Positions 36,982-47,152 of a stretch of DNA of 64,000 nucleotides are shown here, in pieces (the first letter of the stretch is position 1; each line of letters opens with the position of its first letter). The position numbers and the translations under genes were made by a program. Source of the stretch: Ascidia mentula (taxonomy: Eukaryota; Chordata; Ascidiacea; Phlebobranchia; Ascidiidae); NCBI GenBank assembly GCA_947561715.1, contig OX387204.1, positions 1,803,001 through 1,867,000 of the forward strand, written 5' to 3'. The notes under the pieces are model-generated. The model was not told where the DNA came from and did not search any database. It was given only the letters and a program-made list of their open reading frames with translations.

Positions 36982-38022
36982 TGTGCATTCAGTTTATATT
37001 ATATTTACATTTGTACAAATAAAAACCTAAGCAAAAAAATGAAATGTTATGTGCAAACAAGCAAAAACAGAACACAAAATTGTTCGATACTGGGCTGCAA
37101 TGGATATACTAATACATTGAGATTAGTTCATTCACTAGAAAAATACATTGTAAAACAAGATATTAACTCAAACATCTGCAATTTTTATATGTTCAGCTGA
37201 ATAATACATTTGAAATCTCTCAAAACATGTCAATGAATACTGGTTTTATCAATCAACAAAAAAACAGCATGTGTTTTTTGATTCAGCTACCAGATCAGGA
37301 AGCTACAATTACCACAGGAAGTAACTATGATCTAAACCGACACCCCAAACAACGTGTGTACCATCTTAACTGCAACAACTGAAACAAATTGTTGTCCTTA
37401 GCTACTTGTGCTTTGAGTACTATAAATGTACCATACATATTGTGAAATATAGACAAAATGCAATACAAATATGAAAAACTGCAATGCCACATCTTTGTGT
37501 TCAATATAGTACAGTGCAATACAAGTATTTATATGCAATGGGTAAACAAGTGCAATATGGGAACAATAACTTGAAGTGCTGAAAACACATTATACAAAAC
37601 TAAATGCATAAAAGTCACTTGGAACAGAATTGAAAAAATAGTGTAAAAAGACAATTGTCATGCCTGAAAAGGAACCTTTGCAATATATTAGAAAATACCA
37701 AAAAATGTACACTTGAATATTAAAGTTTTGCATAAAGTTGCCTTGAAACAACTGAATACACTTGAAATAGTATTTGATGTAAGTACACTTGAAAAATGAA
37801 CATAAACCATTCAGCAACATTTTTGAAAATATTTTTCCAAAAGAGCCAATAAAATTCAAACATATTCTTTGATGTGCCAGGATTAAAAGTTACTTACTTT
37901 TTTCAAAGTAGACAAAAAGGTCCACTGCAATTCCTTGAAACTTTGCTTGGAAGAAATTCTCTGACAGGTTTATAATTGATAAAAAACAGTTTGTGTAAAG
38001 TTGTAATTGTGGTAAAAACCTT
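36982..38022. other. Between SLC35A and TRPV, same strand
   Basis: Very AT-rich. It holds the SLC35A promoter side and the TRPV 3' UTR. At 37.6-37.8 kb the string CACTTGAAA or close variants recurs several times, which looks like simple-sequence decay. No coding region is supported. Confidence 0.5.
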
Positions 38023-40560
38023 TCAAACAATTCCGTTGTTCCTGCGTTGATTGCTGGAAGTGCTTTCAGTTATGGATGCAGCACTATTTCGCCTTGAAAA
38101 TTGTTTCTGAAATTGGCTCTTTGCTACAGAAAGAAGATTTTCTGTAGGATTATCAGTAGGGTCATCCTCTTCTCCATATTCCGGCTCACGAGGTGGGTGT
38201 TCAGTCAGAAAATCCGCCATTCCAGCAAGACTATGGATTCGCAAATTAGATTGGGCTGCAGCTTCTTGCACTGCTTTGTCTTTCACAGCTTTTTCACCTA
38301 GCAATCTCCATCCTTTCTGCAACTTTTTTCTGCGATCAGTTTCGGAAGTTGTCTGGTGACGAATCACCATGAGACCTCGGTCCTGGTATTGGATGTTGAC
38401 ATTTTTGTCATGTTCCGTTGGAGCCGCACCTTCACTGGATACACGCTGTGTATTGATATTCATGTCATACGACTGCTGGAACTCACGACGTTGCGCTTCA
38501 CGGTGCGACCGCTCCATAGTGACAACCATCGCAGCCCACTGCTGCTTCCACACTTTCTCCGACTTGTTCTGAATCTTCTCAAAGGTCCTTGTCATCATGG
38601 CAATCAACATGTTCAAGAGCAAAATGTGCACGATCACCATAAATACAATAAACAGGAGTATTGAAAGGGCATTGTACTTTCCCTGAAGAATATCTGGGTA
38701 GTTGAATTCCCCAAAACTCATTTGAAACAAGGTCATTGCTGAACCGTGAGGGGTTAAAAAGGCAGTGATATTCTGACCATGGTATTGATAGTAAAAGCCC
38801 ATAGTTGAAGTCAGAAGAATGATGACATAGATTAGTATGAATCGGAATATGTCTGACCTCAAGATTTTGTATATCATAATAATCAGTGGACCAAACTGGG
38901 ACACAGCCCTAAGAAAGAAGAGCAGGTATGCCCACAGACCTGGAACTGCAAAGGAAAGCAACCAAATCTCTGCATTGTAAAGCTCAGCAAACCTGAATGG
39001 CACACAGAGAAGCATCAGGAAGGTTGCAATTAGATAAACAACCCTGGATGGTATACTGATGACATTCTGTAAAAAACCTTTCAAACCCTCCAAGAAAATC
39101 TCTCGGCAGACGTAGAACAATATAACAAAACATATAGTGACAGTAAGTGCCTCAAAGACATAGCGTATTATGTCATTTCTGCTGTTGCCATACCGCAAAT
39201 CGCTTTGGGCATCTGGACGCAAGTAAATTGCTGGACTCATGATTGCAATGTGCATGATATAGAAGAACAGAAGGCGAAGAAATTTCCATTTTGCAAAATT
39301 CTTCCACTTTTCCTGTAGCAGTTGATGAACAACATCGTTGGAAACCATGTCCAAATGGCCATCTTTATTTCCACGAATAATCATCATCAATGCAGAATTC
39401 CAGTCTGTTTTTCCTTCAGGGCCAATTGTATCCAAAGACTTGAGCGGATACACAGAGCATGTTACAGTGTTGTAAGACCAGTACTCCTTGGATGAAATTT
39501 CCAGTATTTTTTCAAACATATCTTTGCGGCCCAGTTTAGCGGCTAGTGCCAGTGGGGTTAGACCATCTTCATTTTCCTGATTTGGGTCAGCGGGCTGATT
39601 TGAGTGTTTTACAGCATGATAATACATTGCAGGCTGGTCATGGATAACAGTTAAGTGCAGTACACCATTACCAAACTTGTCTTTCAATCTTGGATTGCAG
39701 CCACAATTTATCAGCAGATCATAGATTTCTTGGTTTCCTGAACTTGCTGCAAATGAAAGAGGGAACTCGCCATAATAAGCATAACCTTCAAACTTATGCT
39801 TTCTAAGTTTGACATCACCTCTTTTGACATCTAGTGGTCGGAAAAACTTGCCTCGGGCACGACCATGCCTAAATTTCTCCAGACTTTCGCCAGTGTTCAG
39901 AAGTAGCTTCACCGCTTCAACATTGCCTTGAATTATCGCCAGATGTAAACATGATTCACCAAAATACTCTGATCCTTCGTACACATCGATAGCTAGCTCT
40001 GGGTGGATTTCCAAAATTGCTCTGGCAATGTTGATGTGCTTTTCTGTGTTGCTGAGAAAGAGCAAATGCATTGGCGTTTCACCAACCGCACCACGCTTGT
40101 CAATCCTCCACTTAATGCTGTGCTCACAAAAACTGTCGAGAACAGTATCAAGAGAAGCAGCTTTGTACTCATCCTCTTCATCATTTTCAAGAGTGCCATC
40201 AACTACTACCTCATGCTTTTCTTTGTGCTTGATATACTTGCTGGCAATTTTCCTCTGTTTGCTGAACCAGGTGTGGTATTCATCTTTGGTAATGTCAACA
40301 CATTTCTTATGCAGATAATCAGGTTCAACTTCAGCTTTAAAATACTCCTGCAACCGTTTCTTCTTTTTCGAATATGGTTCTTTTGGTCCATTTTCATCAT
40401 AAACATCAACAAACTTTCCACCACCCGAAAAGTTAATCATTTTGTAAATAAGGTTGTTCTCCGCTTGCTCATTTTGTTGTTTCCATTCTGTGTCATTGTC
40501 AACAGCCCCTTTGGAGGTGATGTAAAAGAATTTGTTTATTCGTTTCATGATGGACATCAC
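38023..40560 (-). CDS. TRPV-family cation channel, 845 aa, intronless
   Basis: A single uninterrupted ORF encodes a whole TRPV subunit. Residues 1-150 are polar and basic. Ankyrin repeats span about 155-395 (GETPMHLLFLSNTEKHINIA, GESCLHLAIIQGNVEAVKLL, GEFPLSFAASSGNQEIYDLL, DGLTPLALAAKLGRKDMFEK). Six membrane helices follow from about 426 to 657. The pore loop near 605-622 reads MSFGEFNYPD, and S6 ends LLLNMLIAMM. A TRP-box-like stretch with a conserved Trp (KVWKQQWAAM) follows. The cytosolic tail is charged and Gln-rich. The overall look is closer to invertebrate OSM-9/Nanchung/Inactive-type TRPV than to TRPV1-4. Family role: tetrameric Ca2+-permeable plasma-membrane channel in sensory or ciliated cells. 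The coding region has no introns, suggesting retroposition or intron loss. A spliced 5' leader is possible. Confidence 0.94.
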   Translation of the reverse strand: MMSIMKRINKFFYITSKGAVDNDTEWKQQNEQAENNLIYKMINFSGGGKFVDVYDENGPKEPYSKKKKRLQEYFKAEVEPDYLHKKCVDITKDEYHTWFSKQRKIASKYIKHKEKHEVVVDGTLENDEEDEYKAASLDTVLDSFCEHSIKWRIDKRGAVGETPMHLLFLSNTEKHINIARAILEIHPELAIDVYEGSEYFGESCLHLAIIQGNVEAVKLLLNTGESLEKFRHGRARGKFFRPLDVKRGDVKLRKHKFEGYAYYGEFPLSFAASSGNQEIYDLLINCGCNPRLKDKFGNGVLHLTVIHDQPAMYYHAVKHSNQPADPNQENEDGLTPLALAAKLGRKDMFEKILEISSKEYWSYNTVTCSVYPLKSLDTIGPEGKTDWNSALMMIIRGNKDGHLDMVSNDVVHQLLQEKWKNFAKWKFLRLLFFYIMHIAIMSPAIYLRPDAQSDLRYGNSRNDIIRYVFEALTVTICFVILFYVCREIFLEGLKGFLQNVISIPSRVVYLIATFLMLLCVPFRFAELYNAEIWLLSFAVPGLWAYLLFFLRAVSQFGPLIIMIYKILRSDIFRFILIYVIILLTSTMGFYYQYHGQNITAFLTPHGSAMTLFQMSFGEFNYPDILQGKYNALSILLFIVFMVIVHILLLNMLIAMMTRTFEKIQNKSEKVWKQQWAAMVVTMERSHREAQRREFQQSYDMNINTQRVSSEGAAPTEHDKNVNIQYQDRGLMVIRHQTTSETDRRKKLQKGWRLLGEKAVKDKAVQEAAAQSNLRIHSLAGMADFLTEHPPREPEYGEEDDPTDNPTENLLSVAKSQFQKQFSRRNSAASITESTSSNQRRNNGIV

Positions 40561-41715
40561 ACATCAGTTTTAAAAGTTGGACAGCAAGCTTGCCTACATG
40601 TTAAGGCTAGAAAGCAAATTTAGTTTTATTATTTTACTATTCAAACATAGTTTTATATTAAACATCCCTGTATCTAAATGCTTTTTTAATACATATGTTT
40701 CACTTTAAAAAGCATCTTCAGTTCTAAACATAATAAAGAGAAAAGACAATAAACAATTTATACAAACTACTCTTTTGTCTCCTTTATTAATTATTTCTTT
40801 TCTCTCATTTGTGAAACTCCTTTAATAATTTTGAAGTTACAAACATTATAGTCAACCACTTTGAAAAAGCTGTTTTTGCGATTTTGTAACAATCCACGAA
40901 CAAAAAGACCAATACATTATGAAGTTTACTAGCATTGTATATATGAAAAAAAATGTATTTCGCTCGTTATTCGCCATGCTCAACGCTGACCGGTGCGAAA
41001 GTGCAGTATGTCTTTTCCCACGTAGACGAAGTCCTTCATATCACAAAACGGAAATATTATTTTATATAACAGAGCACTAGTGCGTGATGCTAAACATAAT
41101 CGCATCCTAAAAATCATATAGGTTTGTTATGTTATAACAAACATTATATCACGGGGGATTTGTAATATTCTCAAACTTTAGCACTAACATAGGTAAATAA
41201 ATAAATTAATGAACATTCTTTTGCGATTATTCCAGGCGCTTAGGATTAAAACAATTTTCTCCATAGTTACGAGGGTAAATCCCAAACACAAAATATATTG
41301 TTAAATTTTTCTTCGACAAACATTGAAAACTTGTTTTATTTACTACGTCAATTTTTAGAATGATGTTTTTAAGATTTCACAAAATTGCGTTGCAATGATT
41401 AAACGAGAGGTGTTACAGTGTTGCCCTGTTTTTTTGTTATGTTGGACAGATGTTACCCTCGTATATCTTTCAAAATTCAACATTTTATTCTGCAACCTAA
41501 TGCATAAATTAACAAACTTTAACTAACCATCCAAAATGATAGATTGTGAATGTTTTTTTGCTATCATTGCTCAAGTGTTTCGAGAAGCAAGTTCATTCAT
41601 GCATGACCGAATCAATTTTGTTCGCTGGGATCCTGGGAAGATTTGCTGAAATCCTTGCAACACCCTTGCAGACTAAAGTAAACTGTAGCGAAACGTCCCA
41701 CAAACTAAATACATC
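40561..41715. other. Divergent promoter region of TRPV (-) and ECHDC3 (+)
   Basis: AT-rich, with no ORF of note. GAAACGTCCCAC at about 41689, in the presumed ECHDC3 leader, resembles the GAAACGTC motif of the 12.8-kb repeat but lacks a clear stem. Confidence 0.5.
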
Positions 41716-43251
41716 ATGTTAAAAGTTTTGTCTTTGGCAAAGCATTTGTCGGTACGTTGCTATCTCATGCATGTATTGGCTTACTGCTTATCAAAGTTGA
41801 TAATGCCGCCTTGTGTTTTCAGAGGGCACCCCTTGCGTTGTCTACCAGTCGTTTCATGTCCACAGAATCACATCCGTTAACTCTGTGCACACAAGAAAAT
41901 GGGATCAGACACATAGTTCTCAATAATCCGGACAAGAGGTATTGAGTTGAAATTAACCACTGACGATTTTTTGTATAAATTACTTTTCATCCTACAGAAA
42001 CCCTCTTTCTTTTGCTTTGATGGAAAGTTTGAAAGACAACATTCTACGTGGCGTGAGGGAAGAAGACCTCAGAGTTATTATTATTTCAGCCAATGGACCT
42101 GTATTTTGCTCTGGGCACGACCTTAAGGAATTGGTATAAGCTTGCATAATTTGATAACAGTTATGTTCTTAAAATATGTAAGCAGCTCGGTGAATTATTT
42201 TTTCATTTTTTGCAGTTAATACTTTTAAATTATACATTTAACAAATTAGAAAGTATGTATGTCAAGATGGTCATTTTTATTATGTCATTTGTTTCATTTA
42301 GATGCAAAAACACCGGAGGTCAGACCATGCCAACATTTTCCACCTTTGTAGTGACATAATGGAGTTGATTCAAGATGTGCCAGTACCTGTAATTTGTGAG
42401 GTGGGAGCGCTTGCAACAGCTGCTGGATGTCAACTGGTTGCCAGCTGCGACATTGCAGTTGCATCACATAATGCAAAATTCTGCACACCTGGGTAATTAG
42501 ATGTGTGTCAAGACCTTTTAGGCTGCACGACTTGCATACAGTGGAATCACCTAATGATCTTTTTAACCTTTTTTGTCATTATTATGTGTTGTATCCATTT
42601 TTTATTCAATGTTGGCAGAGTCTGATTGTTTAGAAAAAAAGCCTTTATCAGAAATGCAGTTTTTTTCACACTTTACCATTTTTATCATGTTTAGTGTCAA
42701 CATTGGCCTTTTTTGTTCTACACCTGCTGTTGCACTTGGACGTTCTGTCCCCCGGAAACTGGCCCTTGACATGCTCTTTACCGGAAAAGTTATCGATGCA
42801 AATGGTAATTTAGTCAAATGTACAAAATAATAACTGAAACCTCAAAGGTTGTTTCATACAGAGGCTTTAGCCCGCGGTCTTGTCAGTCGCCTGGTTGATC
42901 ATGACAAGCTTCATGAAGAGGTGATGTCTATCGCCGAGGGCATTTGCGACAAAAGTCGTTCTGTTCTCGCAATGGGGAAATCCACCTTCTACAGACAGAT
43001 TGTAAAAGACCGGAACTCTGCCTACCAGTAGGTTTTGCCTAAATAAGTAAAAGTTTGCATTTTTTATACCTTAAAGATTGTTTTGCTCTATTTGTTAATA
43101 TCTTCAACATTTGTTAATATCTTCAACATTTGTTAATCTCAGGGACACCTCAAACATAATGGTCGAGAACTTGGGACTGCATGATGGAAAAGAGGGAATA
43201 ACAGCATTCCTAAATAAAACCAAACCAAAGTGGAATCACAGTTTGGACTAA
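41716..43251 (+). CDS. ECHDC3: ECHDC3, enoyl-CoA hydratase domain-containing protein 3, 287 aa
   Basis: Seven coding exons: 41716-41751, 41823-41938, 41998-42133, 42302-42492, 42695-42804, 42862-43027 and 43143-43251, all GT-AG and in phase. Human ECHDC3 has 303 aa. The N-terminus (MLKVLSLAKHLS, then RAPLALSTSRFMST) is Ser/Arg-rich and fits a mitochondrial targeting peptide. The crotonase fold follows: IRHIVLNNPDKRNPLSFALM, ANGPVFCSGHDLKEL (oxyanion-hole region), VGALATAAGCQLVASCDIAV, FCTPGVNIGLFCSTPAVALG, and the family-typical C-terminus (VENLGLHDGKEGITAFL). Family role: mitochondrial, linked to lipid metabolism and insulin sensitivity; true hydratase activity is not established. It is divergent from the TRPV gene. 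A poly(A) signal AATAAA is at 43681-43686. Confidence 0.96.
43091..43138 (+). repeat. 19-bp direct repeat, about 2.5 copies
   Basis: TTTGTTAATATCTTCAACA is repeated twice and then started a third time, immediately before the acceptor of the last ECHDC3 exon. It forms part of that exon's pyrimidine-rich lead-in. Confidence 0.85.
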
Positions 43252-43960
43252 AATGCCATTATCTGTTCTGTTAGAGTGCCTTAATTTGCATTGCAGCCAT
43301 TGCCTACTTGCTTTTTGTGATTTATTTGTTAGTGGGGATTATTCTTCATGTTGGTGACTAATCTTTACTGTGAGAAATTTAAACTTTGTTTTCCTATAAT
43401 ATTTAAAGAATTGTGTTGAAAGTTTCACTGCCTATCCTCATCGTGTGAAAGTGAATTGTGAAAACTTTTTCTTGGTTTATAATTCTGTTTCACAGAACTT
43501 GTTGAGTTTATTTCGTTTCTTATTCACTTTTATCTCGTTTTTGACATTTAATTTGGCATGGGACCAAAATTTTGTTTTCCATAATACCAGCAATTTGGTT
43601 TGGATAGTAGTGGTTTAATTCATAACAGGTAAAGTTACATTAAAAAATGTTACAGAAATTCAAAAGAATTGGTTTAGAACAATAAAGAATGCAGCTTCAA
43701 TTAAGGTAGTAAGCATACAAAATTAGTTGCACGTATGTCGCTGTAGTACCAGTATGTGTTAGATTGTGATTTAAAGAATTTGAGCATGAACGTTACCAAA
43801 ACATACACATAAATGTCACATACACAAGGTAAAACATCAACAAACAAAAATATTCATTAAAAAAGCGAACACTGGAAATGGAACTTTGGCAATGGACAGG
43901 AGAGTAAGATAGGTCAGTCTTTTGTAAGTATGGTTAACTTATAAGAAAAGAAATTCACAT
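43252..43960. other. 3' flanks of ECHDC3 (+) and DEPDC1-like (-)
   Basis: Convergent gene ends. AATAAA at 43681-43686 probably ends ECHDC3 transcripts. No coding region is supported. Confidence 0.6.
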
Positions 43961-46900
43961 TTATGAACGATTTCTACGGAGCTTGTTGATCAAAAATTTT
44001 AAATTGCGATTAGATGCAGATATAGCAGAGGTTTTCGAGGGTAGGTTGGTTGTAGGTGAAGGGTGTAAAGTAATCCGGTCACAAATGTTGGGACAGGACT
44101 GAGCTGGTTTCAGCTGCTCCTTGCTGCTTTTTAGTCTCAAGTTAAACACCTTGCTTGTAATGGTGGAACTTCTTGTGTGTTTTTGTGGCTTTTCGACGGA
44201 TCTGTTTTCATCTTGCAATTCGATTGTCATGGATCTACGACTACAAAAAACAAATACAGTTAAAAGTGTGAAATTTTGAAACTACAATACTATGCTAACA
44301 ATATGTTCATAGGACACACTTAAAGCAATGTTAAGAGTTGTATGAAGTATTAAAAAAAAGGTTTAACTGGTTGATGACCCTAACTCATTCACAATGATCA
44401 AATATGACATTTGAAAGCACAAAAATGATTTTATGGTGCTGCTATAAAACTTACTGCTTTGAGTGTTTATTTGCCCGACTTTGTACTAGGAGAGGCTCAA
44501 CAGTAGCAGGTTTTGGCCTGCGACCAAATGTCAAAGACTTCATGACATCCATGGATTTCGACCTTGACAATTGTTGATTGTCCACAGAGGGCATGAGGTC
44601 ACTTGGTGGGAAAGATGAATATTGAAGAAATGATCCTTCAAGATTGCCATCAGCATATCTGTGTACAAATTCCAAGGTTTTAAATGAAGGTATTAATATA
44701 AAAATGCCGTAATTCTGAAAAGGTTAAAATTAACTAAAGAATATATTGTATAAATTAAAACTGTGCCAACCTTATCAATGGTTTCTTCATGTTAGCAATT
44801 TTCTGCTCAACTTCTGTTTTTAATCCCACAGGAACTTTCATCACCTAGACAAAAATAAGCACTTTTAGAAACAGTCATAAGTTGGAAAAAACAGCTGATT
44901 TACCACAAAAGTTTAAAACACCATTAAAAAAAACATGTGACTTTCTATATAAGTTACCTGCAAATGGTGATCGATGAGGAATGTAACCAATCTCATCGCC
45001 AAAAGCTCATCAAGATACACTTCCTCGAAACAAGAGAGAATGTGGCGTGAAAAGGTGTGAAGGAGCAACACCCTGGTCGGCATGTGGGGACTAAGCTTCA
45101 TCAAATGAGCGTTTACCGAAACTTTTGCCATCAACCTCAGCAGCAAGTGAAGTTTTCTTCTGTTTGGGGGAGGCAGAAGCAGCAAGCTGTACTGTAACAC
45201 CTCAATGGCTGTGCTTTGCGTTCCAGGTTTCAAAAGACACAGGGCATTTGTAAAAAGCTCATAAAGTTGGTAAGTGAGTAATGGCTCTTGGGTTGCCTTG
45301 GCAGCTGAAGACCCAACTTCAGCATAAATATGTTCACTTTGTGATGGAGATTTTTTGTTGTTGTTGTTATTGTTAGGAGGCGTTCGGCAATAATATTCAC
45401 AAACCGCCTTGAAAACATCACTTTCAAATCCTGGATAGCATAGCAAACCTAAAAAAATAATGGTCTGATAACTCATATGCAATGTGTAACTGAAGCAAGC
45501 TTAGGGAAATAATAATACTTATACAACACAGTATGCATAAGTACCTGTATCTCTACTGTTGGGCCAGTTTGCTAAACAAGTCATAGCACTTAAAGTCCAG
45601 TAGGGAAGATCTTGATCAATGTTTACTTGAACAACTCCAGATTTTCCAACATTTGTTACATTTTGCTTCACCCACTCCCCTATAATAAATTATGTCATTA
45701 GTCAATGAATAGAAGATTTATGTGTAACAGCTAATTTACTCCAAAGAATGGAGACAATGCGTAAAGCAAACAAACAATTACATGCTTCTTCACAGACAAA
45801 GAGACTTTAATTGCAAACAGAAAATGCATTGTTTAAACAATGGAATGTTTGTTTACCATTTAACTTGCAAGTCTGCAAAAGCAATTTTTACAATAGCCAA
45901 CTTTTATAACACTGTTTGTAGAGTGCATTTATAAACATTCATAAAACAATAAAAGAATCAAATAATTACTTTTTAACAAATTTACCATTAATATCTTGTG
46001 GGAGAATGAGTTCATCAAGAGAATCAAGTTTTAAACATCTTTTCAGTTTTTGTGCCACCGTGTCACCCCACACTTTGTTGGTGTCAGCATCAGTTATAAT
46101 TTTTGACATAACTTTGCATTGTGGGACAGGTGGCAAGGGTCGTCGACAAACAGTGGGTGAATTTGAAGTAATGCTTCCAGACGATGCAAATTCTAAATAT
46201 ATGATTTATTAAGTTTACACATTAGAAACCTAAGTAAAAATATTCTAATATAATTTATCAAACCTTGATCCAATTTTCCATTTGGCCTTGAAAACTGGGC
46301 ATCTTTCTTGACCTTGATTTCCTTCACTTGTTTTTCTTTCTTCTTGTTTCTTTCTTGCATGACATTCTCATCTATTCTCCCCAAAGGATTTCTGTGATTT
46401 GCTTTGTTTGCATTGCTACCTTTGTCTGCAAACCTGTAGAAAACAAAAAAATTAGTCAACAAGAACTACTCACCATGTCCATTAATTACCATGCACCAAT
46501 ACATATGATATATATGTGCAAATTAAAACAATTATGTTACTAACCTGTACAGGTGATTGTCATCATTGACGTTTTCTGTGCCCCAACGACCTTGAACATC
46601 TTCAATGACGTGGTTTTTCAAAAATTTTCTTAACAGTTGAATTGTCTACAAATAATTGCAATGTTAATAATTACCATTAACTTTGGCAGTTGTATTATTA
46701 GTGTCCGTGAGCTACTTCTCATGACTAATCCATCATAATCAGATTATCTGGCAATACACTTCCCAGTATTATCCCACTAATTGGCCTAATTTGCAACATC
46801 TGGTAAGTGAACTTTTCCCAAGAGTGCTCAACAGGGATGTTACATGTTTTAATTATACTTTCATTAAATACACACATTAATAAATCTTTCCAACCTGAAA

Positions 46901-47152
46901 ACGCGTAACTTCGTTTCCAATATTGTGGTTGTTTTTCAGTAGTTTGTGCAGAAAATCGACAGCTTCGGATGCAGCGAAACAGTCGTTGTAGAGTTTCAAA
47001 TGTCGTCTGTGTTTACGTGTGGGCATACCATCCCGAAACAGCTGGACGATTTCATTCCATAGCTTGGTCGCTCTGTATGGTCCTGGCGTTATTTTCTTAT
47101 TACGCTGATTATGTGATACGCACGGCGAATTGTACACTACCTTATCGAACAT
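43961..47152 (-). CDS. DEPDC1: DEPDC1-like protein, DEP and RhoGAP-like domains, 639 aa
   Basis: Nine coding exons: 47152-46895, 46645-46545, 46433-46264, 46192-45986, 45679-45545, 45448-44958, 44844-44771, 44658-44455 and 44240-43961, all GT-AG and in phase. A DEP domain spans about residues 22-115: [55 protein letters not shown], then [21 protein letters not shown] basic linker follows, then the degenerate RhoGAP region ([20 protein letters not shown], and the large exon with [20 protein letters not shown]). The C-terminal part is Ser/Arg-rich and ends [11 protein letters not shown]. An Asn run encoded by a GTT/GTTATT-like repeat lies near 45360. Family role: DEPDC1/1B in vertebrates act in cell-cycle, adhesion and transcription control. 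One ascidian-type gene may stand for both 1A and 1B; which it resembles more is not decided. Confidence 0.93.

Noticed and set aside
41668-41705. GCGAAACGTCCC just upstream of the ECHDC3 start as another hammerhead-like site
   Set aside because: The GAAACGTC string is there, but I find no convincing stem II or CUGAUGA-like core before it.
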